Positions 45,514-54,448 of a stretch of 64,000 nucleotides of DNA are shown here, one piece after another. The stretch is from Lineolata rhizophorae (lineage: Eukaryota; Ascomycota; Dothideomycetes; Lineolatales; Lineolataceae). The notes under the pieces are model-generated. The model did not search any database. It was not told the DNA's origin and saw nothing but the letters and a program-made list of their open reading frames with translations. The translations under genes and the position numbers were made by a program. The stretch is from NCBI GenBank assembly GCA_010093515.1, contig MU001672.1, forward strand, positions 222,259 through 286,258, written 5' to 3'. The first letter of the stretch is position 1; each line of letters starts with the position of its first letter.

Positions 45514-48500
45514 CTAGGCGCCCCGGCCACTCCGCTTAGCGCCGCCGCGGCCACGGCTCGTGCCACGGCCACCACGACCACCGCGGCTACCGCGGCCGCG
45601 AGCACGACCGCCGCGCGGCCGGCGAGCGGAGGGCACAGCCGGGCCCTCGTCGCGATCGTCGTCTTCGCTGTCCTCCTCGTCTCCGTCGTCGTCCTCCCCT
45701 CCCCCGGCCTTCTTCTCCCCCTTCCCCTTGACCCCAATCTTCCTCCCCACCTCCTCTCCCCTCCGCTCCTCCTCCTCCAGGAGCACCATCTCCTCGACGT
45801 CCTCCTCCCCCTCCTCCAACCTATCAACAGCCCTCCTCCCCACCCTCCTGAACCCCTCCGCCTCCCCAAGCACCACCCTCTCCCCGCTCCGGAAATCCAA
45901 CACCTCCCTCCGCACCCTCGTCACCAGCACCTTCCCCTCTCCCATCATCTCCGCCCCGCTCCCCCGCCGCACAACGTGCTCCACCCCCCACTCTTCCCAC
46001 GCCGCCCCTTCCCCCCCGTACCCGCACGGCATCCTCTTTCCCGGCCACTCCAGGGCGCTGCCGTCCCCCAGCCGCAACCGCCGCTTCGCCGGCGGCTCCG
46101 GCGGCGCCGCCACGAACTTGCCCGGGATCGGCGTCCAGGTCCCCGGCGAGCCCGGCCGCCGCGGCGGCACGTACAGCCGCGCCTGGAGGTAGCCGCGCGG
46201 CGGCGCGGGCAGCGCTTGCGCTTCGGTGGCGGCGGCAGCGCCGTTGCCACTGGAGGGCGGGCTTGACGGCGGCCCCGTGCGACCGCCGGGCCCCGGCCGG
46301 TCGGAGGCCAGAGGCGACGCGGGCCGCTTGGCGGGCACCAGGGGGCGCGTCTCCCCGGTGCCGGGCTCGTCCGCCATGCGCGCCTTGCCCTTGTCGTTGC
46401 GGCGGCCGGGGGCGCGGGCGTCGCCGCCGTCTGAGGAGGGGGCGGACGCGGACGCGGACGAGGACGAGGACGAGGAGGAGGCGTCCTGGGCGTTGTCGTC
46501 GCCCTGGCCGTCCACGTCCATGGCGTTTGCGGCGCTCCCCGCGGACGACAAGGGGGAGGAGGCCGCCGAGGTGGTGCGCGCGTCGCCCGCGCCGGCCGCG
46601 GGCCCGTCTGCGCCGGGCCCGTCGTTCGTGTTCGGCGCCCCGCTAGGGGCCCCCGGTGCCGCCTGCGAGGTCTGCGCGGCCCGGGCCCGGCGCGTGGTCG
46701 AGGGCATCGCGGCGTTGGCGCGGCCTACCGCGTCTGAGTTGGCGGGCGCGGCAGGCGGGGCGACGGCCGCGTTGTCGGCGTCGTTGTCGTCGGCGGCCAC
46801 GGCCCGGCGAGAAGGAGATGCGGAGCCGGGCGCGGATCCCGGGCCGCCGGAGGAAGGCGAGGAGGAGGAGGGCGAGGAGGGGCGACGGCGAGCGCGAGGC
46901 CTCGCCGGGGAGCTCGGGGACGACGACGACGCGTCCGAGCTGTCGTGGCCCGGGTCGTCGGGGCCGGGGCCGCTCGCGCTCGCGCCCCGGTTGGCTGCCT
47001 GGTCGCGGCGGTGACGACCGGGCTGATGACCCGGGGAGCTCGTCGGCGTCGCGGCCGCTTCTTCGCCGCCCGTTGTTGGCGCGGCGCCCGTGGTGGCCGT
47101 GGCGGGGCCCGCCGAGGTGGCGCTCCCCGCGGGAGCGTCTTGCGCACCGCCGCGCGCGGTGGGCAGGCGGAGCCGGATGCGCAGGCGGCCCGCGGATGGG
47201 GCGAAGATGGGCGCGGTGGGTTCGGGCGCCGCGCGGTTGGCCGCGGCGATGTAGCGCTCCCGGGCGCTGGAGTCGGAGGCGGATGGGTAGAGGTATGGGA
47301 GTTGTGGAGGTTCGTTGTCGTGGTGGTTGTGGTGGTTGTGGTTGTGGTGGAGTGAGGATGGATGGAGGTGGTGCGGAAGGGACTGTTGCGAGCGGACGGC
47401 TTGTTCTTGTACCTGTTGGGGCCGCGTTGCTTCGCTTTGGTGACGGGGCCGGTGATCTTTGGGCTGGTTACGGTGCGGTTGATCTTGAGCTTGGTTACGG
47501 TGCGGTTGATCTTCGATTTGGTTACCGTGCCGTGCTGCCGTTTCACCGCGCGCGGCGTGTGCTGGAGCTAAAGCCGATGGGCCGGGAACGGGCGCAGGCG
47601 GTTGGATCACCCGCTGCTGCTCTTGAGCTCGGTGACGGTGACGGGTTGCGCCTTCATCGCGCTCTATACGCGCTGGAGCCGGGGCCTCTGAGCCGAGAGA
47701 GGACGCGTGGGGTTGGACAAGCCGCTGATCTCCAGTTTGGTGACGGTGCTGTTGGGCCCCTTCTCCACGAGTGCTATGTGCCGCAGCCGAGCCCTCTTCG
47801 CCGAGTCGACCAGCATGAGCCTCGTCGTCGTTGTCGGCGTCGGCACGGTCCGAACCGTGAGCCTTCTCAGGAAACTCTGCCTCGATGTAGGCCTCTTCAA
47901 CAGCTAGCTCATGATTCAAGTCGTCAACGTTAACCCCGGCAGGTGCCCGCGCTTCCAGAATACCCCTCACCGCAGGTCGGGCAAGAGCATCTACCTGGCG
48001 GCGAAGATGGACACTAAGGGCATTGTAACCCGCGAGGACCCTCCAACGCTCGGCCTGGCCAATCATGCCGAATCGACGCCTAACCATACGTTCCGACAGC
48101 GCCAATGTCGCCTCTGCGTGGCGCAGCCGGAAGAAGAGACGGGGCTGCTCGTTCAAATTCAGGCTTTCGCGCTCGGCGGCGGTTGCGAGGAAGTTGAAGT
48201 AGCGCCGGACCTCTTCGCAGGCGTCGGCGTACGACCGCAGGGTCTGGATCGTGGCATTCAGCGACTCCATGTTCAGGTAAGGAGGCGTGCGCGGGTTCCA
48301 GGCGGAGAAATGTGGCCTACGCGGTGGATCGGTCCGCACTTCGACAAGCCAGCCATTGCGCAGCGCAAGTCCGTGGTCTATCGCAGTCCGAGGGCCGTGG
48401 GTATAATCCACGCCGAGGTCAGCCATTGGGGCGGCCTCAGCGTACACGCCGCCATACGGTACGTCTAGGGCGGGCGCCGGCAGCTCGGGACGGCGGTACT

Positions 48501-48945
48501 GACGGCGAGACCGCTCAGGGTGGCCGTCATTCCGGATCGCATAGTCTCTACCGCGCCAGGGAAAGCCGGTCTGCAGGGCGGAGAGCGTCCGGTCGTAGCC
48601 GTCGCGCTCGTACATGAGCTGCGACACCAGAATGTACTGAGTGTCGGAGCCGACCATGCCGTGGAAAGCCCGGACCCACTGGAGCCAGAAGGCGATGGCG
48701 TCGAGCTCCTCGCGGCTGTACGGCTGCCTGCTTCGGCGCGGAAAGGCCCGGAAGTCGTACCGGATCAGCAGCGCGTCGACCGACTCGGTCCCGCGCGGGT
48801 CCGGCATCGGCAGGTCCAGGTTCAGCCGGTACCGCGTCACCCGCCGTAGAAGAGGCCCCGGCCCAGGCCCGACCTGGTGTCCTCCCGGCGGAGCCGGTCC
48901 GCCAGGCGGCGGCGGAGGCGGCGGTGCCCCGGCAGCGGCGGCCAT
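45514..48945 (-). CDS. Large disordered RGG-tailed protein of unknown function
   Basis: Single exon of 1143 residues, starting at the ATG at 48945. An open frame continues 20 codons further upstream but without another ATG. Residues 1-40 are Pro/Gly-rich. About 40-330 look ordered and charged (RYRLNLDLPMPDPRG; AIAFWLQWVRAFHGMVG; RRYFNFLATAAERESLN). Around 390-540 there are imperfect tandem repeats of roughly 43 residues rich in His, Gln and Arg, ending in DQPHRNQ-type short repeats. About 560-930 is Ser/Ala/Pro/Asp low complexity. A second ordered stretch, about 950-1080, includes GKFVAAPPEPPAKRRLRLG and KVLVTRVRREVLDFRSGERV. The tail is acidic and then an RGG/RGR-rich run, as in RNA-binding or phase-separating proteins. 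I recognise no family. Several long frames on the opposite strand are GC shadows. Confidence 0.75.
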   Translation of the reverse strand: MAAAAGAPPPPPPPGGPAPPGGHQVGPGPGPLLRRVTRYRLNLDLPMPDPRGTESVDALLIRYDFRAFPRRSRQPYSREELDAIAFWLQWVRAFHGMVGSDTQYILVSQLMYERDGYDRTLSALQTGFPWRGRDYAIRNDGHPERSRRQYRRPELPAPALDVPYGGVYAEAAPMADLGVDYTHGPRTAIDHGLALRNGWLVEVRTDPPRRPHFSAWNPRTPPYLNMESLNATIQTLRSYADACEEVRRYFNFLATAAERESLNLNEQPRLFFRLRHAEATLALSERMVRRRFGMIGQAERWRVLAGYNALSVHLRRQVDALARPAVRGILEARAPAGVNVDDLNHELAVEEAYIEAEFPEKAHGSDRADADNDDEAHAGRLGEEGSAAAHSTRGEGAQQHRHQTGDQRLVQPHASSLGSEAPAPARIERDEGATRHRHRAQEQQRVIQPPAPVPGPSALAPAHAARGETAARHGNQIEDQPHRNQAQDQPHRNQPKDHRPRHQSEATRPQQVQEQAVRSQQSLPHHLHPSSLHHNHNHHNHHDNEPPQLPYLYPSASDSSARERYIAAANRAAPEPTAPIFAPSAGRLRIRLRLPTARGGAQDAPAGSATSAGPATATTGAAPTTGGEEAAATPTSSPGHQPGRHRRDQAANRGASASGPGPDDPGHDSSDASSSSPSSPARPRARRRPSSPSSSSPSSGGPGSAPGSASPSRRAVAADDNDADNAAVAPPAAPANSDAVGRANAAMPSTTRRARAAQTSQAAPGAPSGAPNTNDGPGADGPAAGAGDARTTSAASSPLSSAGSAANAMDVDGQGDDNAQDASSSSSSSSASASAPSSDGGDARAPGRRNDKGKARMADEPGTGETRPLVPAKRPASPLASDRPGPGGRTGPPSSPPSSGNGAAAATEAQALPAPPRGYLQARLYVPPRRPGSPGTWTPIPGKFVAAPPEPPAKRRLRLGDGSALEWPGKRMPCGYGGEGAAWEEWGVEHVVRRGSGAEMMGEGKVLVTRVRREVLDFRSGERVVLGEAEGFRRVGRRAVDRLEEGEEDVEEMVLLEEEERRGEEVGRKIGVKGKGEKKAGGGEDDDGDEEDSEDDDRDEGPAVPSARRPRGGRARGRGSRGGRGGRGTSRGRGGAKRSGRGA

Positions 48946-50986
48946 GGCGATGGTTGTTCGGAGGCGGCAGCGGTAGCAAAGAGCTTCTCTGTGCGTGCAG
49001 AGCACGGGTGAGGGTTGGGGGGGGGGGGGGGGGGGGCAAACGAAAAGCTGTTTGGGCCTCGCGGCGAGCTGTCCGGTGCGAGACGCGGGCGTACGCGCTG
49101 CGCGGTCGACGAGCTATGACGATGCCTTGAAGGCCGGCTGGCAGCGAACAGGCGGGCTTTGGCAAAGATGTGGATGAGCTTTGGGGCCTGCTTGGTGCTT
49201 GGGCGACGAGCTGTGGTGGTGCTGATGATGCTCCGCTTGGATGGGGAAGAAGTTTGGTGGGAAGGAAGAAGAGGTGGAAGAGGGGGGAGAGGGGGACGGT
49301 TTTGAAGGAGAGGGGAAAGAATTTTTTTCGCCGGCGGCAAAGGCATCGTGGGAAGGATGACATCGTGAGCGGGTCACGGCGACATCGTGGGCGGGGCCCG
49401 CTCACAAAGTTGTCGGTTGAAGTGAACGGGAAACGTGTTCATGTGATGGCGTTCTATGGACGAGGGGCTATGGACTTGACGCCGAGGATAAGGTGAGGAG
49501 CACTGCCGCCGTGCTAAAGGAGTGCGGTTTGGGCGGCAAACAGCTGTTGCAGACAACTACTGAGTCTGGGCCCGCTTGTGATGTCTTTGGTGGGAGTGAA
49601 CAGTTAGGGACGCTGTTCTAAACAGGTAGGAAGGCATCACCACAGGGAAAGCGGAGGAGCACGGTGGCGGTACGCGGCGTGAAAGGAAAGCCACTTTTGA
49701 AGACAATGTTGATTGACTATGGACATGTATATAGCGGTGCAGGCGTGAGTATATAGGGTCTAGGACAACGAGCTCTAGAGTAGACAAGCTAGCGTAGTAT
49801 AAGACGGGGTATAGCCGTGGCACATGGTGCGAAAGCGGCAACCACTTTCGTAAATAACTTTGAGCGCCGACTTGCTTACGATGTCGCTGGCGGGAGCAAC
49901 TAGGGCGGCACGCTGGCGTGAACGGGAAATCATTCTTGCAGAGAGGTATTGAGTGCGGGCCCGCTAAATGCACTGCCGGCAGCAATGGACGGGCGAGAGT
50001 AGTGGATATCACTACAGACGCAAGACGACACGGCGGGGATGCGTTGGGACACATCTAAAGGGGAGTTCTGTTAGAAAGTGACCGCAGAAACAGGCGAGTA
50101 GGGGCACAAACTGTGGAGTGAACGTTGGACGGAACGGGTCTCGTGGCTGTCATGGCATACACGCGGATACCACAGCAGAGTGAACGTGAGGATCAGGCAG
50201 ATACAGCGGTGGGGTAGGTATGGACTGGAACACCTCGCGGGAGTGAATGCAAGAATAGGTGAATAAGAGGTGGAGGATGGAGCGAGTGTCGATCTAAATG
50301 AGCTGTTGATATAGGCATCGTGCTAGGGCGAGACGCCGGGAACTGGCCTATGGGAAGGCAGCAAAACGGCTTCTAGCTCCGGATATCGGAAGTCTGGCTC
50401 GTCGTTGCAACTATTTAGCAGGGTGGTAATTTAATTGCGCTCTCTGGCGGCTGTCTCGATGCTGGCCAGCATGGTATTAGTCAACCAACCCACTTCCACT
50501 TCTAGCACATGCGATGCTTACACGTATATTGATTCGAGAGAAGACCGGACAAATGACTCGCAGCTGGGTGTGACTCCGTAGGACGTTGCTAGTTATGTAA
50601 CAGTAGTAGTGGCGCCAGGGTAGTCACTGTTAGCATTCTGCTCCCATTTCTTAATCTAGGCAAAGAGCAAGTTGAGACAATTCTGAGCCCATTCTTCATT
50701 TCAATCCAAGAGCGACCGTTCTCGTTTGCGTCGGGTACGTCAACTGATAAGCTCCTTAGATGGAAACGAGCTGCGAAAGACGTGACGTCGAGTGAATGGC
50801 TTCAAAAATATCGGCAGCAGAGCAGAGTAGAGCATAATCAAGCGCCATTCTACATAGCGATTAGACGAAAACGCTTTGCTTCTAAGGCTTGGGCGGAAAC
50901 AAGGTTATTTGCTCAAATGAAAATCTAAAACATCACGCTTGGCGCTAGCAATATCCGAAAAACTCCGAACCTAGGGTTCAGTCCCT
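48946..50986. other. Intergenic, no gene seen
   Basis: About 2 kb between the start of the 1143-residue gene and the stop of the PI-PLC-like gene. A run of about 20 G's lies at 49017-49036, about 70 bases upstream of the ATG on the minus strand. The rest is of mixed composition with frequent stops; the ORF at 49557-50054 (minus) has no recognisable domain. Confidence 0.5.
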
Positions 50987-52471
50987 CTAGTGGCGCTCAT
51001 GTCGCTGCTTCTCCTTCAATTCCAACCGCGCGTTCATACCGACAATGCACCGGACGAGATCCCAATCGCCGTCGTTGCCGACCCAGTCGCAAACGACGAT
51101 TCCGGTCGCGCCGTCGCCGTCGCCCTCGTGGTGCTTCATGCACAGGAACTCAACGACGGCCGGGTTGAGCTTTGCCGCGATCTTCTCGGGCCAGCAGCCC
51201 ACCTTCCAAAAGTTCGACGCCGAGAGGAAGTTCAGGAAGAGAGGCTGCTTCTTCCCGTGCTCCTCGTGCTCGCCGTCGCGGTGATGGTGGTCGGCGACGC
51301 CAGGCACGCGGCACACGCTCTTGCCCGCGCGCTCGAGGTGCTCCTGCGAATACCGGATCTTCTTGTCGATGTTCTCCGTCTCGAGGACCTCGCAGAAGTC
51401 CTGGACGCAGACGTCGCCGTGGGTGTCGTTGGGCGTGTTGTAGGCCCAGTTCTCGGCGTTGATGCCCCAGCCGGCGCCGCCGTGCTCGCGCTTAAGCGAG
51501 TCGTCGAGCGCGAAGCGCCGCATGAGCACGATCTTGCCCCGGGCCTCGCCCAGCGACGGGATCCGCGGCGCCGTGTACCACCGGTCGCCGTGCGCGTAGT
51601 GCTTGGCGAGGATGAGGCTGAGCTGCTCGTCCGTGTGCTGGCCGGCGCCTTCGCGCTTCAGGCTCATGACGACCGTCTCGGACCGGTTCTCCCTCAGGAA
51701 CTCGAGCGTGTCGTCCACCAGCCCCCGCAGGTACCTGTTGCCCGTCAGGCTGATGGGGAAGACGCCGTGCACGAGCGCGAGGCCGTCCTTGGACAGGTCG
51801 CCGGGGGCCTCGGGCTGCACGCGCACGTCGAAGAAGCGCACGCCGTGCTCGAGCTGCGCCTTGGGCGCCACCGCCTGGCACCGCACGCTCGGCAGCGCGC
51901 GGTGGCACGTTGGGCTGTTGTGCGTGCCGGGTATGCTGAGCGCGGCCAGGTCGGTCGCGTCGCCGAGCTCGCGCATCCACCGGTGCAGCGCCGCCGACGA
52001 GTACACCGACAGGTGCGCGGCATCCTTGAGGAACACGCCCGTGTACTCGTGCTTCGGGTTCTGCGCCAGCGGCGTGAAGGGGTGCGAGTAGTGCTTGGGC
52101 GGCGGCGTGTCGACGCGGTACCGCTGGCCGTCGCAGGAAAACGTCAGGCGCAGAACCTCCCCTGGGCCGCGCTCCGCGGCCGGGATGTCGGTCTTCTTGG
52201 TGTCAAAGGGCTCGAGGTGGATGGAGACATCCTTGTGCGAAAAGGACTTGGCGTTGTCGGCGAGTTGAGGGGCCGACGGACTGGTCGGCGACGACGTTGT
52301 CGCGCTGGTCACGAACGTGGTGAGGTTGCTGGTCAGAGCAGTCAGGTTGCCGATCGGGTCGTAGCCGAGGCTGCCTTTTCTGCTGCTGCTAGGTGCTTCA
52401 TAGCGCTCGACGACTTTGAGCTCGAGGGGCGTGGCCGTCAGGTTGCGGATGGTGAGACGAGGGCCCGTCAT
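50987..52471 (-). CDS. PI-PLC X-domain-like phosphodiesterase
   Basis: Single exon, 494 residues, opening at MTGPRLTIRNLTATPLELK. Residues about 1-165 form an N-terminal domain seen in fungal members of this group. The catalytic barrel begins near residue 170 with ALSIPGTHNSPTCH (first catalytic histidine in GTHNS), then GVRFFDVRV and LALVHGVFPI (second histidine), then ETVVMSLKREGAG, the order expected of the bacterial-type PI-PLC/PLC-like phosphodiesterase fold. Near the C terminus NFLSASNFWK and VVCDWVGNDGDWDLVRCIVGMN close the barrel. There is no Y domain, C2 domain or calcium-binding loop, so it is not a eukaryotic delta-type PLC. No signal peptide is apparent, suggesting an intracellular enzyme. 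The substrate (phosphatidylinositol or another phosphodiester lipid) is inferred only from the fold. A 513-codon frame on the opposite strand is a shadow. Confidence 0.88.
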   Translation of the reverse strand: MTGPRLTIRNLTATPLELKVVERYEAPSSSRKGSLGYDPIGNLTALTSNLTTFVTSATTSSPTSPSAPQLADNAKSFSHKDVSIHLEPFDTKKTDIPAAERGPGEVLRLTFSCDGQRYRVDTPPPKHYSHPFTPLAQNPKHEYTGVFLKDAAHLSVYSSAALHRWMRELGDATDLAALSIPGTHNSPTCHRALPSVRCQAVAPKAQLEHGVRFFDVRVQPEAPGDLSKDGLALVHGVFPISLTGNRYLRGLVDDTLEFLRENRSETVVMSLKREGAGQHTDEQLSLILAKHYAHGDRWYTAPRIPSLGEARGKIVLMRRFALDDSLKREHGGAGWGINAENWAYNTPNDTHGDVCVQDFCEVLETENIDKKIRYSQEHLERAGKSVCRVPGVADHHHRDGEHEEHGKKQPLFLNFLSASNFWKVGCWPEKIAAKLNPAVVEFLCMKHHEGDGDGATGIVVCDWVGNDGDWDLVRCIVGMNARLELKEKQRHERH

Positions 52472-53806
52472 GGTGGTTGGCCGAACGAGGGGCAGTGGAT
52501 GCGCGACGCGGTGATTGTTCGGGGCACTTGACTACGGTAGGTGCTGCAGAGGAGTGAGCGCGCGATAGGTGCACGAGGGATGCCGACGTGTATAAATATG
52601 GGCGGCCGTGGCTCCGGTAGAGCTGGCAGGAGTGGTCTAGACCCCGAACCTGAGAAGCAGCTGAAGTCTTTCCTCAAAAGCAACTCCCCTTTCCGTTGGT
52701 GGTGGCTGGGTTGACCTTTTAGCGCCCGCACTCCGGGGACGCGTAACCTTTTCCTTCATTCAGGCCGACACAGCGCTGATGCAGCTAAAACCGCCGACCG
52801 GGCTGCGCGAATACGAAACATGGCCAATTCCTTCGGTGGTGTAGCCTGTGGAGGCAACGACTTTCAAACGTAGAGATGCTGGTTAGAGATGTGCGACAAT
52901 AGCGCATACAGTACATAGCTTGCTACATAGCAGCGTGCCTAAGGGTGAGTAGCAGGCGATAAGTTGTAGCGCCTTCAGATGCACCATTGAATTTGTATCT
53001 CATGCGGATTTCTTTGACCTGCATTTGGTGCTAAGCCACGTCACCGGGAAGTTGCTAATTGAATTGCTTTTTAGAGGAAAAAAAAAAAAAAACCAAACTC
53101 GAACATCCGAATCTACAATATCGCCTACAATCTTGCCCGCCTCTTTTGGGCATAACAATCAGCATAACTCAAAGGCGGAGAATTTCGGTATAAAATATAC
53201 TGCTATACATGTTGTAAGCATAACTATGTCCTCTTACCATTCGATGTGTTTCCTCATAAACCATATTGGGTTGGCTTAGGCGCCTCCATTTCTGGGGGGG
53301 TTTGCCTCCGAAAATGGAGGCCTCTAAGCCAGCGATTTCGGGAGCCCGGAAAATCTTAGATCCGCAGTCCTTCCGTGTTCATTACTTAATCCTGTAAGCA
53401 GCCCAGCGAACGTCAGCTATAAAAGGCTTCCCGCGTCCCGGTTTTATTTCAGTCTGAACCTCAACCTACCACCCTCATTTCTGCCTACTTCCCGTGCCCA
53501 GTAGATCCGTGCCCGCTACCCTGCTGCGCTATTCCTCATCCTCATCCTCAGCGCGAAGAGTAAGTGCACCCGCATAACGCTCCCAGCCTATACGCTCTCC
53601 ATCCTAACGAGCACTTCAATAGATCTCATTTACGTTACTATCTCAGATGGATTAATATTTTATTTCGTCGCTCCTTCGCACGTTCAACGCTAGTATTGGC
53701 ATTTCAACGGCCTCTAGAATTCGCCGAAGCTCAATACCTCTGCGTCCTCACCCTCGCGCTCGATGACACGAGGCCACGTTACACACGGATACCGTTTAGC
53801 ACTCCA
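52472..53806. other. Intergenic, promoter of the PI-PLC-like gene and start of the repeat-rich block
   Basis: The first 300 bp or so (52472-52760) is probably the minus-strand promoter, with a possible TATA-like sequence around 52590-52596. The rest is AT-richer and without genes. It contains an A15 run at 53078-53092 and an imperfect inverted repeat at 53273-53328, listed separately. Confidence 0.45.
53273..53328. repeat. Imperfect inverted repeat (hairpin)
   Basis: Arms GGCTTAGGCGCCTCCATTT and AAATGGAGGCCTCTAAGCC pair at about 17 of 19 positions around a loop of about 17 bases containing a G7 run. It may be a transposon end, a small foldback relic or a regulatory hairpin; nothing nearby decides. 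Confidence 0.6.
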
Positions 53807-54448
53807 CTCGGACCGATAGATAGCACGATCGATTGCATCCTTCAGCTCAACAAGGGCTCGTCGGAGATTGAGACCCCATGCGACCCACATCGCCACCGCA
53901 GCAAGGACGCCTCGCCAGCCCACCGCATGAGCCGGCTTCGAAGCCGCACGTCGTATCACATCAAAACCGATTCAATCAGTAAAATGCCTCACTATGGCCG
54001 ATGCCGGGGCTTCCTTACTGCTGCGCCTCGACGAACCACGGCATCACCGAGTGCTATCTCGCATCTACCAGCTGCGCCCCCATCCAGCTCTAACCGCCGG
54101 CCCAAATCCTCCCCCAACTCTGCTCGGACCGACGGATGGCACGATCGATTGCATTCTTCAGCTCAACAAGGGCTCGTCAGAGATCGAGACTTCATGCGAC
54201 CCACATCGCCGCCGCAGCGAGGACGCCTCGCCAGCCCACCGCATAAACTGGCTTCGAAACCGCACGTCGTATCATATCAAACCCGATTGAATTAGTAAAA
54301 TGCCTCACTATAGCTGACGCCGGGGCTTCCTTGCTGTGCCTTGCTGCGCCTCGACGAACCACGGCATCACCGAGTGCTACCTCGCACCTACGTCCGACTG
54401 CGCCCCGTCCCAACTCTAGACGCTGGCCTAAATCCTACCCCAACTCTA
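53807..54448 (+). repeat. Head-to-tail tandem duplication (about 320 bp unit, two copies)
   Basis: Copy 1 is about 53807-54122 and copy 2 about 54123-54448, each beginning CTCGGACCGA and ending near CCCAACTCT. The differences I can see between them are mostly C/T and G/A transitions, plus a short CTTGCTGTGC-type insertion in copy 2. Frames through it are open (for example 53564-54295) but low in information and interrupted differently in the two copies, so I do not call a gene. Confidence 0.85.

Noticed and set aside
46226-47933. Two long plus-strand frames (262 and 425 codons) opposite the 1143-residue gene
   Set aside because: GC-rich shadows of low-complexity Ser/Arg/Pro codons; no start context, domain or splice structure.
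50990-52531. 513-codon plus-strand frame opposite the PI-PLC-like gene
   Set aside because: The minus strand carries clear catalytic motifs over the same bases. The plus-strand translation is Val/Arg/Glu/Ala-rich shadow sequence without a domain.
53564-54295. 243-codon frame through the tandem duplication
   Set aside because: The frame is broken differently in the two copies, has no domain, and the copy differences do not respect codons.
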